64,000 nucleotides of DNA from PFL25 sp046260155 (lineage in GTDB: Bacteria > Chloroflexota > Anaerolineae > Anaerolineales > UBA4823), in NCBI GenBank assembly GCA_046260155.1, contig JBJYXV010000054.1, positions 1-64,000 of the forward strand, given 5' to 3'. The notes beneath the pieces were generated by a model. The model was not told where the DNA came from. It searched no databases and worked only from the letters and a program-made list of their open reading frames with translations. This document shows, piece after piece, positions 17,820-27,176 of the stretch. The position numbers and the translations under genes were made by a program. Numbering within the stretch: position 1 is the stretch's first letter; every line of letters starts with the position of its first letter.

Positions 17820-18347
17820 ATGGGTCAAGAAAAAGAAGGAACGGAAGATGGACTCAAGCGGCGAGGGTTTATGGAACTCACGATTGCCGTTTTGGCCGCG
17901 CTGAGTGGTTTAGCTATCGGCCTGCCTTTAATCGGTTCGGTGATCAAGCCCTCTTTGCAGAAGGGGCAACAGCGTTTTGCAAGGGTTGGGAAAGTAGATA
18001 CACTGAAAACAGGCACTCCTGAAGATCTCAACTTCGCGGATATAACCGAAGATGCATATATTCGAAGCACGGATTTGCACAGTGTTTGGGTAATTAAAAA
18101 CTCGGACACCAATGTAACTGCTTACTCTCCGATCTGCCCTCACCTTGGTTGCAGGTACAAGTGGCAAGCAGATAGCGATCATTTTGTTTGCCCGTGTCAT
18201 GGGAGTGTTTTTGACAAGGATGGAAAAGTCTTGGCCGGGCCCGCACCACGACCTCTGGATACTCTGCCAACGAAAATCGAAAATGGGGATCTTTATGTGG
18301 AATGGGAACAGTTTAAAGAAGGAATTCCCCAGAAGGAAACAATCTAG
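17820..18347 (+). CDS. Rieske [2Fe-2S] protein of a cytochrome bc complex
   Basis: 175 residues: N-terminal membrane anchor (about 17-42) after KRRGF, a weak twin-arginine-like signal, then the Rieske domain. Cluster ligands are C106 and H108 (CPHLGC) and C124 and H127 (CPCHGS), with the disulfide pair C111 and C126. GPAPRPLDTLP is the usual Pro loop. It transfers electrons from quinol to the cytochrome c part of the complex. The cytochrome b/c fusion begins 9 bases downstream. Start preceded by AAAAGGAAA. Confidence 0.95.
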   Translation: MGQEKEGTEDGLKRRGFMELTIAVLAALSGLAIGLPLIGSVIKPSLQKGQQRFARVGKVDTLKTGTPEDLNFADITEDAYIRSTDLHSVWVIKNSDTNVTAYSPICPHLGCRYKWQADSDHFVCPCHGSVFDKDGKVLAGPAPRPLDTLPTKIENGDLYVEWEQFKEGIPQKETI

Positions 18348-18356
18348 GAAGGTAGT

Positions 18357-20348
18357 ATGTTTAAAAACCTAAAGCAGTGGATCGATGAACGCTGGCCCTT
18401 AACCCAGATGATACATTTAGGGATTGATGAAGATATTCCTGGGGGGTCGAGCTTTGCCTACGTGCTGGGTAGTACCACGATAATTGTATTTCTGATTCAG
18501 GCAGTGACTGGGATTTGGCAGCTTTTTTATTATGTTCCTACTGTGGATCATGCTTATGATAGCTTAAATTATTTGCGCACTGCGGTACCCTTTGGCTGGT
18601 TAATTCACGGGCTGCATTATTGGGGCGCCAGTGCAATGATCATACTGGTCCTGCTCCATTTAGCCAGGGTCTTCATTTGGGGAGCATATAAGCGCCCTCG
18701 GGAGATAACCTGGCTGGCGGGCATATTACTGCTCCTCGTTACGATGGGGATGAGTTTCACAGGAGCACCATTGCCCTGGGATGAACGTGGATATTGGGCT
18801 GCGGAGGTAGGTACAAGTATCGCTGGCAGTGTTCCGCTGGTTGGTAACCTAGTCAAACGCATCCTGTTGGGTGCCTCAACAATGGGCCAATTAACCTTAT
18901 CCCGTTTCTTCATCCTGCATATCGCCCTCATATCAATCCTGTTAATTGGCGGGCTGGCAATTCACCTGATTGCTTTTCGTAAATCTGGTAGTGTAGGTCC
19001 ATGGGATGATAAGAAGCGCGCAAAAAGTGGCAGATTCTGGCCGAAGCAGGTTTTTTATGATGCGATCGTAGGTGTGGTCGTGTTTATCATCCTAATTGGC
19101 TTGGTTGTTTTCCTTCCACCCCCTTTTGCCGGGCCTGCTGATCCAATTGACACAACCTATGTACCAAAGCCAGAATGGAATTTCCTCTTCCTGTACGAGG
19201 CATTAAAATTCTTCCCCGGTAAACTAGAGCCATTAGGCACGGTGGGATTCCCGGCGCTTGCCATTCTCCTCTTGGTACTGCTGCCGTTTTTGGACCGAAA
19301 ACCAGAACGAAATCCAGCCCGCCGGCCTTATGCTATGGCGATTGGATTCGTCGCAACAGTGGCATTGGTCGGGTTGACAGTTGCCGGTTTTCTGAGCAAT
19401 CCTCAGAATGCTCAGGCATCCAAAGCTGCAGTTTCTACCCCGGTATCATCAGGTAAATTATCTTCCAGCGCTCGTGAAGGCCAAAATTTATTCCACTCGC
19501 TTGGCTGTTCCGGGTGTCACAGTGTAATGGGGTCGGGGGGATCTGCTGGCCCAGACCTCTCAAATGAGGGAATCAGTGGACGAACACGTGATTGGTTAAT
19601 GAACCAAATAAAGAATCCGAATTCCCATAACCCGAACACCATTATGCCGGCTTTCTCTTCATTGAACGATCAGCAGTTAACCCAATTGGTCGATTATTTA
19701 CTGAGCCTGGGCTCTGGGGATAACCTCTCTATATCGACACCGATCCCTTCTCCCCAGGCACAAGCGGCAATGAATACAACACCGGTCGCCACCCCGCAAA
19801 TTTCTCCTGAACCTACGATCATCCCAACATCACAAACAGATAATGGAGGCACAAATACGGGTTCCGCGACCACAAATCAAGAGGGGCCACCCGGACTGGC
19901 AGCTGATGTGATGGGTAGCGCTCAACATGGCTCAGTGCTATTTTCCAATGAATGTACAAGCTGTCATGGTAACCAAGGAATAGGCGGTGTTTCCAATCCG
20001 GGTTCGGATGATGGTGAGGTTCCCAGTTTGAATCCAATTGACAGCGAGTTTGTCGATCAGAACCCGCAAATCTTTGCAGAAAATATTGATCGAATTATCC
20101 AGCACGGTTCAATACCATCCGGTCCAAATCCCAAATTAGCGATGCCTGCCTTTGGCGAAACGAACACTTTAACCCAGCAGGAAATCTCTGATATCGAGGC
20201 TTACGTCCTGCAGATAAACCATGTTAACCGGACCCAGCTGGTAAATCCCGGTATACCGCCAAAACAATTCTTCCTGATCACTCTGGCAGTTTTTACGGTA
20301 ACTGGAGTGGCTTTATCCCTTGGCTGGTGGTTTAGGCATTCGGGATAA
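18357..20348 (+). CDS. Cytochrome b fused to diheme cytochrome c
   Basis: 663 residues joining full-length cytochrome b with two cytochrome c domains and a C-terminal TM. Heme b ligands His87/His101 and His188/His203; the second pair is 15 apart, as in b6-type proteins rather than bc1. The Qo-site motif reads PEWN (272-275) where PEWY is usual. Residues 365-455 hold heme site C384-x2-C387-H388 with Met430 (TIMPAF). A Pro/Thr/Ser-rich linker (about 457-515) follows, then C533-x2-C536-H537 with Met596 (LAMPAF) and a TM at about 637-657. With the Rieske protein it forms a quinol:cytochrome c oxidoreductase feeding the cbb3 oxidase. Confidence 0.94.
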   Translation: MFKNLKQWIDERWPLTQMIHLGIDEDIPGGSSFAYVLGSTTIIVFLIQAVTGIWQLFYYVPTVDHAYDSLNYLRTAVPFGWLIHGLHYWGASAMIILVLLHLARVFIWGAYKRPREITWLAGILLLLVTMGMSFTGAPLPWDERGYWAAEVGTSIAGSVPLVGNLVKRILLGASTMGQLTLSRFFILHIALISILLIGGLAIHLIAFRKSGSVGPWDDKKRAKSGRFWPKQVFYDAIVGVVVFIILIGLVVFLPPPFAGPADPIDTTYVPKPEWNFLFLYEALKFFPGKLEPLGTVGFPALAILLLVLLPFLDRKPERNPARRPYAMAIGFVATVALVGLTVAGFLSNPQNAQASKAAVSTPVSSGKLSSSAREGQNLFHSLGCSGCHSVMGSGGSAGPDLSNEGISGRTRDWLMNQIKNPNSHNPNTIMPAFSSLNDQQLTQLVDYLLSLGSGDNLSISTPIPSPQAQAAMNTTPVATPQISPEPTIIPTSQTDNGGTNTGSATTNQEGPPGLAADVMGSAQHGSVLFSNECTSCHGNQGIGGVSNPGSDDGEVPSLNPIDSEFVDQNPQIFAENIDRIIQHGSIPSGPNPKLAMPAFGETNTLTQQEISDIEAYVLQINHVNRTQLVNPGIPPKQFFLITLAVFTVTGVALSLGWWFRHSG

Positions 20349-20379
20349 TAGATACTAAGGATTGAGAAAGGTGTTTATT

Positions 20380-21249
20380 ATGGGACTGGCAAAATTCACA
20401 ATGAAGGATCCGTTTGGTCCATCCGCGATATTTGAAGAGCCAGATAGCTTACCCAGTGAAATGGAGGGTGTTTTAGATAAGTCTGTGAATGCGGATATAG
20501 AGGCAGCTGTTGAAAATGAGCATAATCATATCAACAAACCGTTGGTTGAAGATGAATTTCTCAGCCTTTTCGATTCACTTATTCGTCAGAAAACTCCCCT
20601 TGTGATTACCAAAGCTCACCAGGGGATCATCCTTCAACATAAAATTAATACTCTATTCGTTGACAACCAGCGGGTAGTATTCGAGATAGATGTACCTCCT
20701 ATTTGCGCAGCCCTAGAAGGACGTGTCCAACTGCACTGTCAATTATTCTCTAGACCAGTTAAGGCTCGTGTCATAGATCTCTCTCTCAGCAAGGGTATGT
20801 TCTCTTTATCTGGATTCTCCTACATGAAGAAGCCTTGGACGGATCGCCTTCATGAGAGGGTCCAACCAAGTAATCCAATCTACGTCTGCATGCGTTATCA
20901 GGGCAAAGATATCCGAGCATCCTTGTCTGATCTATCGAACAATGGTGCCGGGTTATTGGTAGGAAAGCCGGAAAGTCGCGAATTGAGGTTCGAAACCAAT
21001 TCCTGTGTAGATATTGATTTCCAAATAAGCAGGGCTTATAAATGGGAAAAACTAGGTGGAGCAATCCATTATCAACAATTCGTGACAAGTTCAATGTTGC
21101 GATTAGGCATCCGTCTTTATCCCAAATTAGAGCAATCTCACTACCTGGACAGTTATATTATCGAACGCAAGGCTGAGATCATGGATCATCTTGAACAGAT
21201 CTACTACGCTTCTTCTATTCCTTCAGGAGTCGAGAATCAATATTTCTAA
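20380..21249 (+). CDS. PilZ-domain (putative c-di-GMP-binding) protein
   Basis: 289 residues from ATG 20380, with GAGAAAGG upstream; a TTG 18 bases earlier is in frame. After a variable acidic N-terminus (to about residue 55) there is a YcgR-like beta domain and then a PilZ domain with YQGKDIRASLSDLSNNGAGL, which contains the D-x-S-x2-G loop. The arginine pair that completes c-di-GMP binding is less clear. It follows cytochrome b/c by 31 bases and may be co-transcribed, though a link between respiration and c-di-GMP is only suggested by position. Confidence 0.68.
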   Translation: MGLAKFTMKDPFGPSAIFEEPDSLPSEMEGVLDKSVNADIEAAVENEHNHINKPLVEDEFLSLFDSLIRQKTPLVITKAHQGIILQHKINTLFVDNQRVVFEIDVPPICAALEGRVQLHCQLFSRPVKARVIDLSLSKGMFSLSGFSYMKKPWTDRLHERVQPSNPIYVCMRYQGKDIRASLSDLSNNGAGLLVGKPESRELRFETNSCVDIDFQISRAYKWEKLGGAIHYQQFVTSSMLRLGIRLYPKLEQSHYLDSYIIERKAEIMDHLEQIYYASSIPSGVENQYF

Positions 21250-21599
21250 GTCATTATCTCGAGCCTCGGTTGTTGCAAACAGGGATAACAGGAAATATGT
21301 ATCTTAGCCAGGCATAACCGAAAGTGTAATGGGGAAATTACAATGCTTCGTATTTACATTGCTGTCAATTTAGCATTTTTACATAATCCGGGGTAATTCA
21401 TAATTTGTGAAGTCTTTTATCATTCCAAATCCGGTTCACCTGATAGCTTAAGAAGTCTATAAGCATTATTTTAAGCACAGGTAAAGACATTTTCCCTGTT
21501 TTTACCCATAATACAAATAGAGATCACAATTGTTGTGGTGTCTAAGGTTAATCCGCAAGTTTCTTATGAAATTATGCATATCTTGGAGGTTCAAAAATA
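21250..21599. other. Intergenic region upstream of tal-pgi
   Basis: 350 bases, AT-rich, no gene. It holds the weak promoter candidate listed separately; nothing else is recognised. Confidence 0.5.
21359..21387 (+). promoter_or_regulatory. Weak sigma70-like promoter candidate for tal-pgi
   Basis: TTGCTG (21359-21364), 17-base spacer, CATAAT (21382-21387), about 210 bases before the tal-pgi ATG. The -35 is poor, so this is a candidate only. Confidence 0.3.
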
Positions 21600-24437
21600 A
21601 TGGCAGCCAATTCAGTAAAAAAAATTCAGGAGTTTGGACAGAGCATCTGGCTGGATTATATTCGGAGGGGCATGCTGGAGTCAGGTGAGTTAAAACGCTT
21701 GATCATTGAAGATGGTCTGCGTGGGGTGACAGTAAACCCCTCAATCCTGGAGAAGGCAATTGCAGGAAGCCATGATTACGATGAAGAAATCCGCACCTTA
21801 GCATTGGAAGGATATCAGCCTCCCCGGATATACGAAACCCTTGCGGTGGAAGATGTTCGCAGCGCAGCCGAAGTATTCTATCCAATTTTCGAAGAAACGC
21901 AGGGTAAACATGGTTTTGTAAGCCTGGAAGTCTCCCCGCACCTGGCACACGATACAGAGGGAACGATCGCGGAGGCTCACCGATTTTGGCAGGAATTAGA
22001 TTATCCCAATGTAATGATCAAAGTTCCTGCAACAGTGGAAGGACTTCCTGCCATCGAGCAGCTGATCGAAGATGGGATCAATGTGAATGTCACTTTATTA
22101 TTTGGCTTACAGCGTTACCATGAAGTGGTCAATGCTTACTTGAAAGGTCTATATGCTCGCCTGGTAAATGGAAAACCAATATCTCACATCAGCTCGGTAG
22201 CCAGTTTTTTTCTAAGCCGGATTGATGTGCTGGTTGATCCCCTTCTTATCAACAAAATCAAGCACGGAGGTGATGATGCCTTGCTGGCAGCAAAGTCCCA
22301 GGGTCAGGTTGCGATTTCCAGCGCCAGGATAGCATACCAGGTATACAAAGAGATGTTTTCAGCACAGCGCTATTTGGAATTAGCGGACGAAGGTGCTCAC
22401 CCACAACGATTGCTTTGGGCCAGTACAAGTACCAAGAATCCAGAGTATAGTGATGTTATGTACGTTGATTCTCTGATCGGAAAGGACACTGTCAATACGA
22501 TCCCCATGAGAACATTAAATGCCTACCGGGAACATGGTGATCCACAAGCACGTTTGGAAAATAACATTGAGGCAGCACAAGAGACTCTGGAAGCACTCTC
22601 CCAACTGGACATTGACATAGATCAGGTTGCCCAACAATTGGAAGACGAAGGAGTGGATAAATTTATCCGGTCTTACGACAACCTGATGAAGATCCTCTTG
22701 GAGAAACGTAAATCGAGTCTGGGGATACCAGTGGATTACCAGGTATTCGACCTGGGGAAATACCGCCCGGTTTATACTAAGCGGCTTAAAAATTTAGAGC
22801 GTTCAAATTTTGTCGACCGGTTATGGACCAAAGATACAAGCCTGTGGAAGGATGATCCAAAAGCAGAGCAGGTAATCCAGAATTCGCTCGGCTGGTTGCA
22901 TGTGGCAGAAGAAATGGAGGATAATCTCCCAGATCTATTTGAATTCAAAGATGAAGTTGAATCCGCAGGCTACAAGCACGTGGTACTCCTGGGGATGGGC
23001 GGGAGCAGTCTTGCGCCAATGGTTCTGGCAGACATCGTAAAATCATCGCGGGAGGGTTTGGCATTCGACGTACTGGATACCTCCGTGCCTGAATCAATCC
23101 TGAAGCTGGAACAAATTCTGACTTTTTCCGAAACCCTGTTCATCGTTGCCAGTAAATCAGGGACCACTGCTGAAACACTCGCCCTGGCAAATTATTTTTA
23201 CTCCCGACTCACAGGCCAATTTGGAAACAAAGTTGGCGATCATTTTATTGCGATCACAGATCCAGGCTCACCGCTGGTCGATTTTGCAACTGAAAAGAAT
23301 TTCCGGCGGACTTTTTTAAATTTTCAGGATATCGGCGGACGCTACTCGGCTTTATCCTATTTCGGACTTGTACCAGCATTGTTAATGGGAATTGATATTT
23401 CAACCTTGCTTGAGCGCGCATTACGGATGGAAAATGCCTGTGCATCCTGCGTTCCATCGGACGAGAATCCCGGGGTAATGCTGGGTGCCGCATTAGGTGA
23501 ATTAGCTTTGCAAGGGCGTGACAAAGTGACCATCCTGGCCCCACGTTCTCTCGCCAAGTTCGGGTTGTGGGTGGAACAATTGATAGCAGAGAGTACTGGT
23601 AAAGAGGGTAGAGGACTCTTGCCAGTAGTAGCAGAGTCAATTGCACAGCCAGAATTCTACGGAAATGACCGTTTGTTCGTAGTACTACGCTGGCGCAATC
23701 AAGCGGACAGTAGTGAAAGAAATGTGCAATATTTACTCAACAGTGGTTTCCCGGTTATCACTATTCTCCTGGATGATGCCATGGATTTAGGCCAGGAATT
23801 TTTCCGGTGGGAGATTGCTGTGGCAACAGCAGGATCGATCCTAAGAATAAATGCCTTTGATCAACCAAATGTCCAGGAAAGTAAAACAAATACCAATCAA
23901 ATATTAGAAATGATCAGGCAGGGTCAAGAGCCGCCTTATGAAACACCAACTCTGGTTGATGGATCAATTGAAGTCTATTCTAAGGGTTCTGTGGATGATC
24001 TCGGCGAGGCGCTGGAAGAGTTTCTTGCACAAGGAATTACTGGAGATTTTATTTCCCTAATGGCATACATCACTGAGAACCAGGAGACTCAAGAGTATTT
24101 GCAGGAATTGCGCCTGCACTTTCGCGAGCTAACCCATTTAGCGACAACAGTGGGTTTTGGACCCAGGTTCCTGCATTCCACCGGTCAATACCATAAAGGT
24201 GGCCCTAACAATGGCCTCTTCCTGCAATTGACAGCTGACCAACAACATGACCTGAACATACCCGGACAGCCATTTACATTTGGTAAATTCCTGGAAGCAC
24301 AGGCCTTGGGTGATTTTCAAGCCCTGCGGAGGCACGGCAGGTGTGTAATGCGAATACATCTTGGCAAGGAGGTTGAATGGGGACTTTGGGTTCTGAACCA
24401 AGTACTCAAAGCAGAATCTTTTGCAGCCCAAGCATGA
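21600..24437 (+). CDS. tal-pgi: Bifunctional transaldolase/glucose-6-phosphate isomerase
   Basis: 945 residues. The N-terminal 370 are transaldolase: IWLDYIRRGML, GVTVNPSILEKAI, Schiff-base Lys in NVMIKVPATVEG, NVNVTLLFGLQRY, LLWASTSTKNP. The rest is phosphoglucose isomerase: VVLLGMGGSSLAPMV, ASKSGTTAETLALANYF, FLNFQDIGGRYSALS, and C-terminal LHSTGQYHKGGPNNGLF. The fusion is known in several bacterial groups and links the pentose phosphate pathway with glycolysis. Shine-Dalgarno TTGGAGGTT precedes the ATG. It heads a locus with a HAD hydrolase, gnd and zwf, covering three core pentose phosphate enzymes. Confidence 0.96.
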   Translation: MAANSVKKIQEFGQSIWLDYIRRGMLESGELKRLIIEDGLRGVTVNPSILEKAIAGSHDYDEEIRTLALEGYQPPRIYETLAVEDVRSAAEVFYPIFEETQGKHGFVSLEVSPHLAHDTEGTIAEAHRFWQELDYPNVMIKVPATVEGLPAIEQLIEDGINVNVTLLFGLQRYHEVVNAYLKGLYARLVNGKPISHISSVASFFLSRIDVLVDPLLINKIKHGGDDALLAAKSQGQVAISSARIAYQVYKEMFSAQRYLELADEGAHPQRLLWASTSTKNPEYSDVMYVDSLIGKDTVNTIPMRTLNAYREHGDPQARLENNIEAAQETLEALSQLDIDIDQVAQQLEDEGVDKFIRSYDNLMKILLEKRKSSLGIPVDYQVFDLGKYRPVYTKRLKNLERSNFVDRLWTKDTSLWKDDPKAEQVIQNSLGWLHVAEEMEDNLPDLFEFKDEVESAGYKHVVLLGMGGSSLAPMVLADIVKSSREGLAFDVLDTSVPESILKLEQILTFSETLFIVASKSGTTAETLALANYFYSRLTGQFGNKVGDHFIAITDPGSPLVDFATEKNFRRTFLNFQDIGGRYSALSYFGLVPALLMGIDISTLLERALRMENACASCVPSDENPGVMLGAALGELALQGRDKVTILAPRSLAKFGLWVEQLIAESTGKEGRGLLPVVAESIAQPEFYGNDRLFVVLRWRNQADSSERNVQYLLNSGFPVITILLDDAMDLGQEFFRWEIAVATAGSILRINAFDQPNVQESKTNTNQILEMIRQGQEPPYETPTLVDGSIEVYSKGSVDDLGEALEEFLAQGITGDFISLMAYITENQETQEYLQELRLHFRELTHLATTVGFGPRFLHSTGQYHKGGPNNGLFLQLTADQQHDLNIPGQPFTFGKFLEAQALGDFQALRRHGRCVMRIHLGKEVEWGLWVLNQVLKAESFAAQA

Positions 24438-25092
24438 TCAATTCTACCCTTCATGGCACCGCTCGAAAGTATCGTTATCCAGCTGCTTTAACCGTCATCG
24501 TCCCTTCCCAGCTGGATTTGTCTCTTCGCCAGGTGATCATTCGGGTAGCCGCCGCTGGAAGGTGTCTCCTTGATTTCGAGCCTGGGCAATCCGGGTACAG
24601 CTCATTGCCCATGGTTAAACCACACTATAGACCATCTGATCTTGAAATTTTGCCTTCTAACCCTGACCAGCTGATCCAGCAAACCTATTCGATGATGTCT
24701 TGATCGTTATTGGATTTCTACATTTACCAGGTGAGTAGTGGAGCGCAAATCCTGCAGTTATTTGTATTGAACTTCGGGAAGCGCATATGGAGTTCCCCGA
24801 AAAGCGAGCGTGAAATTTACATTTGAGGATGTACCGGACGAGATGAACATTAATTTGATCACTGCGGGAACCAGACAGGCACCCAGCAGGGGTATTCTGA
24901 GCATATTTTGGAAGTTTAGTAATTCACTCCTGCTTGCGTTATTAAATGGCGCGTACCATTCTTGGGATTTTGGAAATCGCTCGGAACTGCTTGCTGGCGT
25001 TCATCTTTGTTATGTATCCATTTATGGTGTGACGATAAATCATAATCAAAGCGAACCTATAAAAGAGTATTATTGTTAACGAGGTGATTTAG
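24438..25092. other. Intergenic region, no supported gene
   Basis: About 650 bases between tal-pgi and the HAD gene. Frames of 89-108 codons exist on the plus strand, but they have no ribosome binding site and no recognisable motifs. It could be a decayed gene or a regulatory leader; nothing definite is seen. Confidence 0.4.
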
Positions 25093-25716
25093 ATGACTGT
25101 TAATCCCAATGAATTTAAAGTGATTTTCCTTGATATTGGGGGCGTGTTGCTCAGCAATGGATGGGATCACGCAACGCGTTTCAAGGCTGCAGAAAAATTT
25201 GGTCTTGATTATTCTGAATTGAATGAGCGACACCATCTTACATTTGATACCTACGAAGAGGGAAAACTCAGTTTGAAAGAATATCTGCAGCGTATTGTCT
25301 TCTACCAACCCCGCTCATTCTCATTGGGTGAATTTCAGGATTTCATGTTCAGCCAATCCATAGCTTATCCTGATATGATCGATATGCTCTCACAACTGAA
25401 GTCTGCATATAAATTGAAAATCGCTGCGATCAGTAATGAGGGCAGAGAATTGACAGATTATCGTATCCGCTCATTTAACCTGGATCGGTTAATTGATTTT
25501 TTCATCTCATCTTGTTTTGTGCATTTTCGCAAGCCTGATGCTGACATCTACCGTATTGCCTTGGATATCGCCCAGGTTAGCGCTGATCACGCAGTCTATA
25601 TAGAGGATCGCCCAATGTTCGTTGATGTGGCTTCAGATTTAGGTATCCATGGTATTGTACATACCAGTTTATCTGGAACGCGCAAAGAACTGGAAAATTT
25701 GGGTTTACCTTTGTAA
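25093..25716 (+). CDS. HAD-superfamily (subfamily IA) hydrolase
   Basis: 207 residues. Motif I is FLDIGGVLL: the nucleophile Asp is present but the second Asp of the phosphatase DxD is Gly, as in YihX-like members. Motif II is the Ser in AISNEGREL, motif III the Lys in HFRKPDADIYRIA, and motif IV the acidic YIEDRPMFVDVA. The helical cap lies at about residues 15-95. Start follows ACGAGGTGATTTAG. Placed before gnd and zwf, it could dephosphorylate a sugar phosphate, but the substrate is not known. Confidence 0.86.
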   Translation: MTVNPNEFKVIFLDIGGVLLSNGWDHATRFKAAEKFGLDYSELNERHHLTFDTYEEGKLSLKEYLQRIVFYQPRSFSLGEFQDFMFSQSIAYPDMIDMLSQLKSAYKLKIAAISNEGRELTDYRIRSFNLDRLIDFFISSCFVHFRKPDADIYRIALDIAQVSADHAVYIEDRPMFVDVASDLGIHGIVHTSLSGTRKELENLGLPL

Positions 25717-25754
25717 AATCTAAACACAAATTCCCTTAACATGAGGAGGCTATT

Positions 25755-27176
25755 GTGGAAATAGACAGCTATCAAATCGGTATGATCGGACTTGGAGTCA
25801 TGGGTCGCAACCTGGTGTTAAATATGGCTGATCACGGGTTTTCTGTGGTCGGATTTGACAAGAATCGTGGGATGGTGGCACGCTTGAATGATGAAGGCCA
25901 AGGAAAGCAGGTGTGCGGGGTGGATGATCTGGATAAATTTGTTTCTTTGCTGGAGGAACCAAGGAATATCATGATGCTTGTTCCAGCTGGAGCACCGGTT
26001 GACAGTGTGATCCAAAGCCTGCTACCGTATTTAGATCACGGGGACCTGATCATTGATGGCGGAAATTCGCATTTCAAGGATACAAACCGCAGGGTGAAAG
26101 CGGTCGCGGAAAAAGGAATCCTATACCTGGGTGTCGGCATTTCGGGTGGAGAAAAAGGCGCGCGTTTTGGGCCTAGTATGATGCCTGGTGGTTCGCCAGA
26201 AGCCTACCAGCGCATTGAGCATATTTTGGAAGCTGTAGCAGCAAAGGTGGGCGATGAGCCGTGTGTCACTTATCTGGGATCCGGATCCGCCGGACACTAC
26301 GTGAAGATGATCCACAATGGGATTGAATATGGCATCATGCAATTAATTGCTGAAACCTACGACCTGATGAAACGTGGATTTGGTTTACTGGATAATGAAA
26401 TTCAAGAATTATTCTCCACCTGGAATCAAGCTGAAATGAAGGCTTATTTGATGGAAATAACAGCGGCAATATTCGAAGAAGTCGATGAATTAACTGGTGA
26501 ACTGTTGATTAACATGATCCTTGATGAAGCCAAGCAAAAGGGAACTGGTATGTGGACCTCTCAGGATGCGATGGACTTGCAAGTGCCAGTGCCAACCATC
26601 GATATCGCAGTCGCGATGCGCAACCTATCTGCGATGAAATCTGAACGCCTGCAGGTAAACCACCAAATGGGAGATCCTATCGCTCGCACGACGAGCGATC
26701 AATCATGGATGATAGAACGCTTACGAGGCGCACTTTACACAGCGATCATTCTCACCTATATCCAGGGTTTCAGCCAGCTTTATGTTGCCTCGCGGTTCTA
26801 TGAATATCATCTTAATTTAGACCAGGTGGCCCGCATCTGGCGAGGCGGGTGCATCATCCGTTCAGCGTTGTTGGAAAAAATACTTTCCGCTTTCAAGAAA
26901 AAACCTGATCTCTCTAATCTATTGCTGGATCCCGATCTCGGCGGGCAGGTGCTTGCAGGCTTTGACGATCTTAAAACGATCGTTGCTTCAGCTGTAGAGA
27001 TGAACATTCCAATTCCTGGTCTAAGCGTTTCTTTAGCTTATCTGCAGGGATTTCGGAGCGCCTGGTTGCCAGCGAATTTAATCCAGGCTCAACGCGATTT
27101 CTTCGGAGCCCACACATACGAACGAAAAGATAAAAGCGGTTCATTCCATACCCAGTGGAAAGTGTTGGAGGAGTAA
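25755..27176 (+). CDS. gnd: 6-phosphogluconate dehydrogenase, decarboxylating
   Basis: 473 residues, full length. N-terminal Rossmann fold (IGLGVMGRNLVLNMADHGF), substrate signature GISGGEKGARFGPSMMPGG, and catalytic KMIHNGIEYGIMQLIAE with the Lys and Asn-Gly-Ile-Glu-Tyr set. The C-terminal helical domain has KQKGTGMWTSQDAMDL and IWRGGCIIRS, ending in AQRDFFGAHTYER. It converts 6-phosphogluconate to ribulose 5-phosphate with reduction of NADP or NAD. The start is GTG 25755 with GAGGAGG six bases upstream. Its TAA overlaps the zwf ATG by one base. Confidence 0.97.
   Translation: MEIDSYQIGMIGLGVMGRNLVLNMADHGFSVVGFDKNRGMVARLNDEGQGKQVCGVDDLDKFVSLLEEPRNIMMLVPAGAPVDSVIQSLLPYLDHGDLIIDGGNSHFKDTNRRVKAVAEKGILYLGVGISGGEKGARFGPSMMPGGSPEAYQRIEHILEAVAAKVGDEPCVTYLGSGSAGHYVKMIHNGIEYGIMQLIAETYDLMKRGFGLLDNEIQELFSTWNQAEMKAYLMEITAAIFEEVDELTGELLINMILDEAKQKGTGMWTSQDAMDLQVPVPTIDIAVAMRNLSAMKSERLQVNHQMGDPIARTTSDQSWMIERLRGALYTAIILTYIQGFSQLYVASRFYEYHLNLDQVARIWRGGCIIRSALLEKILSAFKKKPDLSNLLLDPDLGGQVLAGFDDLKTIVASAVEMNIPIPGLSVSLAYLQGFRSAWLPANLIQAQRDFFGAHTYERKDKSGSFHTQWKVLEE

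Noticed and set aside
24377..25079. Plus-strand frames of 108 and 89 codons after tal-pgi
   Set aside because: One overlaps the tal-pgi end, the other starts with GTG without ribosome binding site; neither has recognisable motifs.
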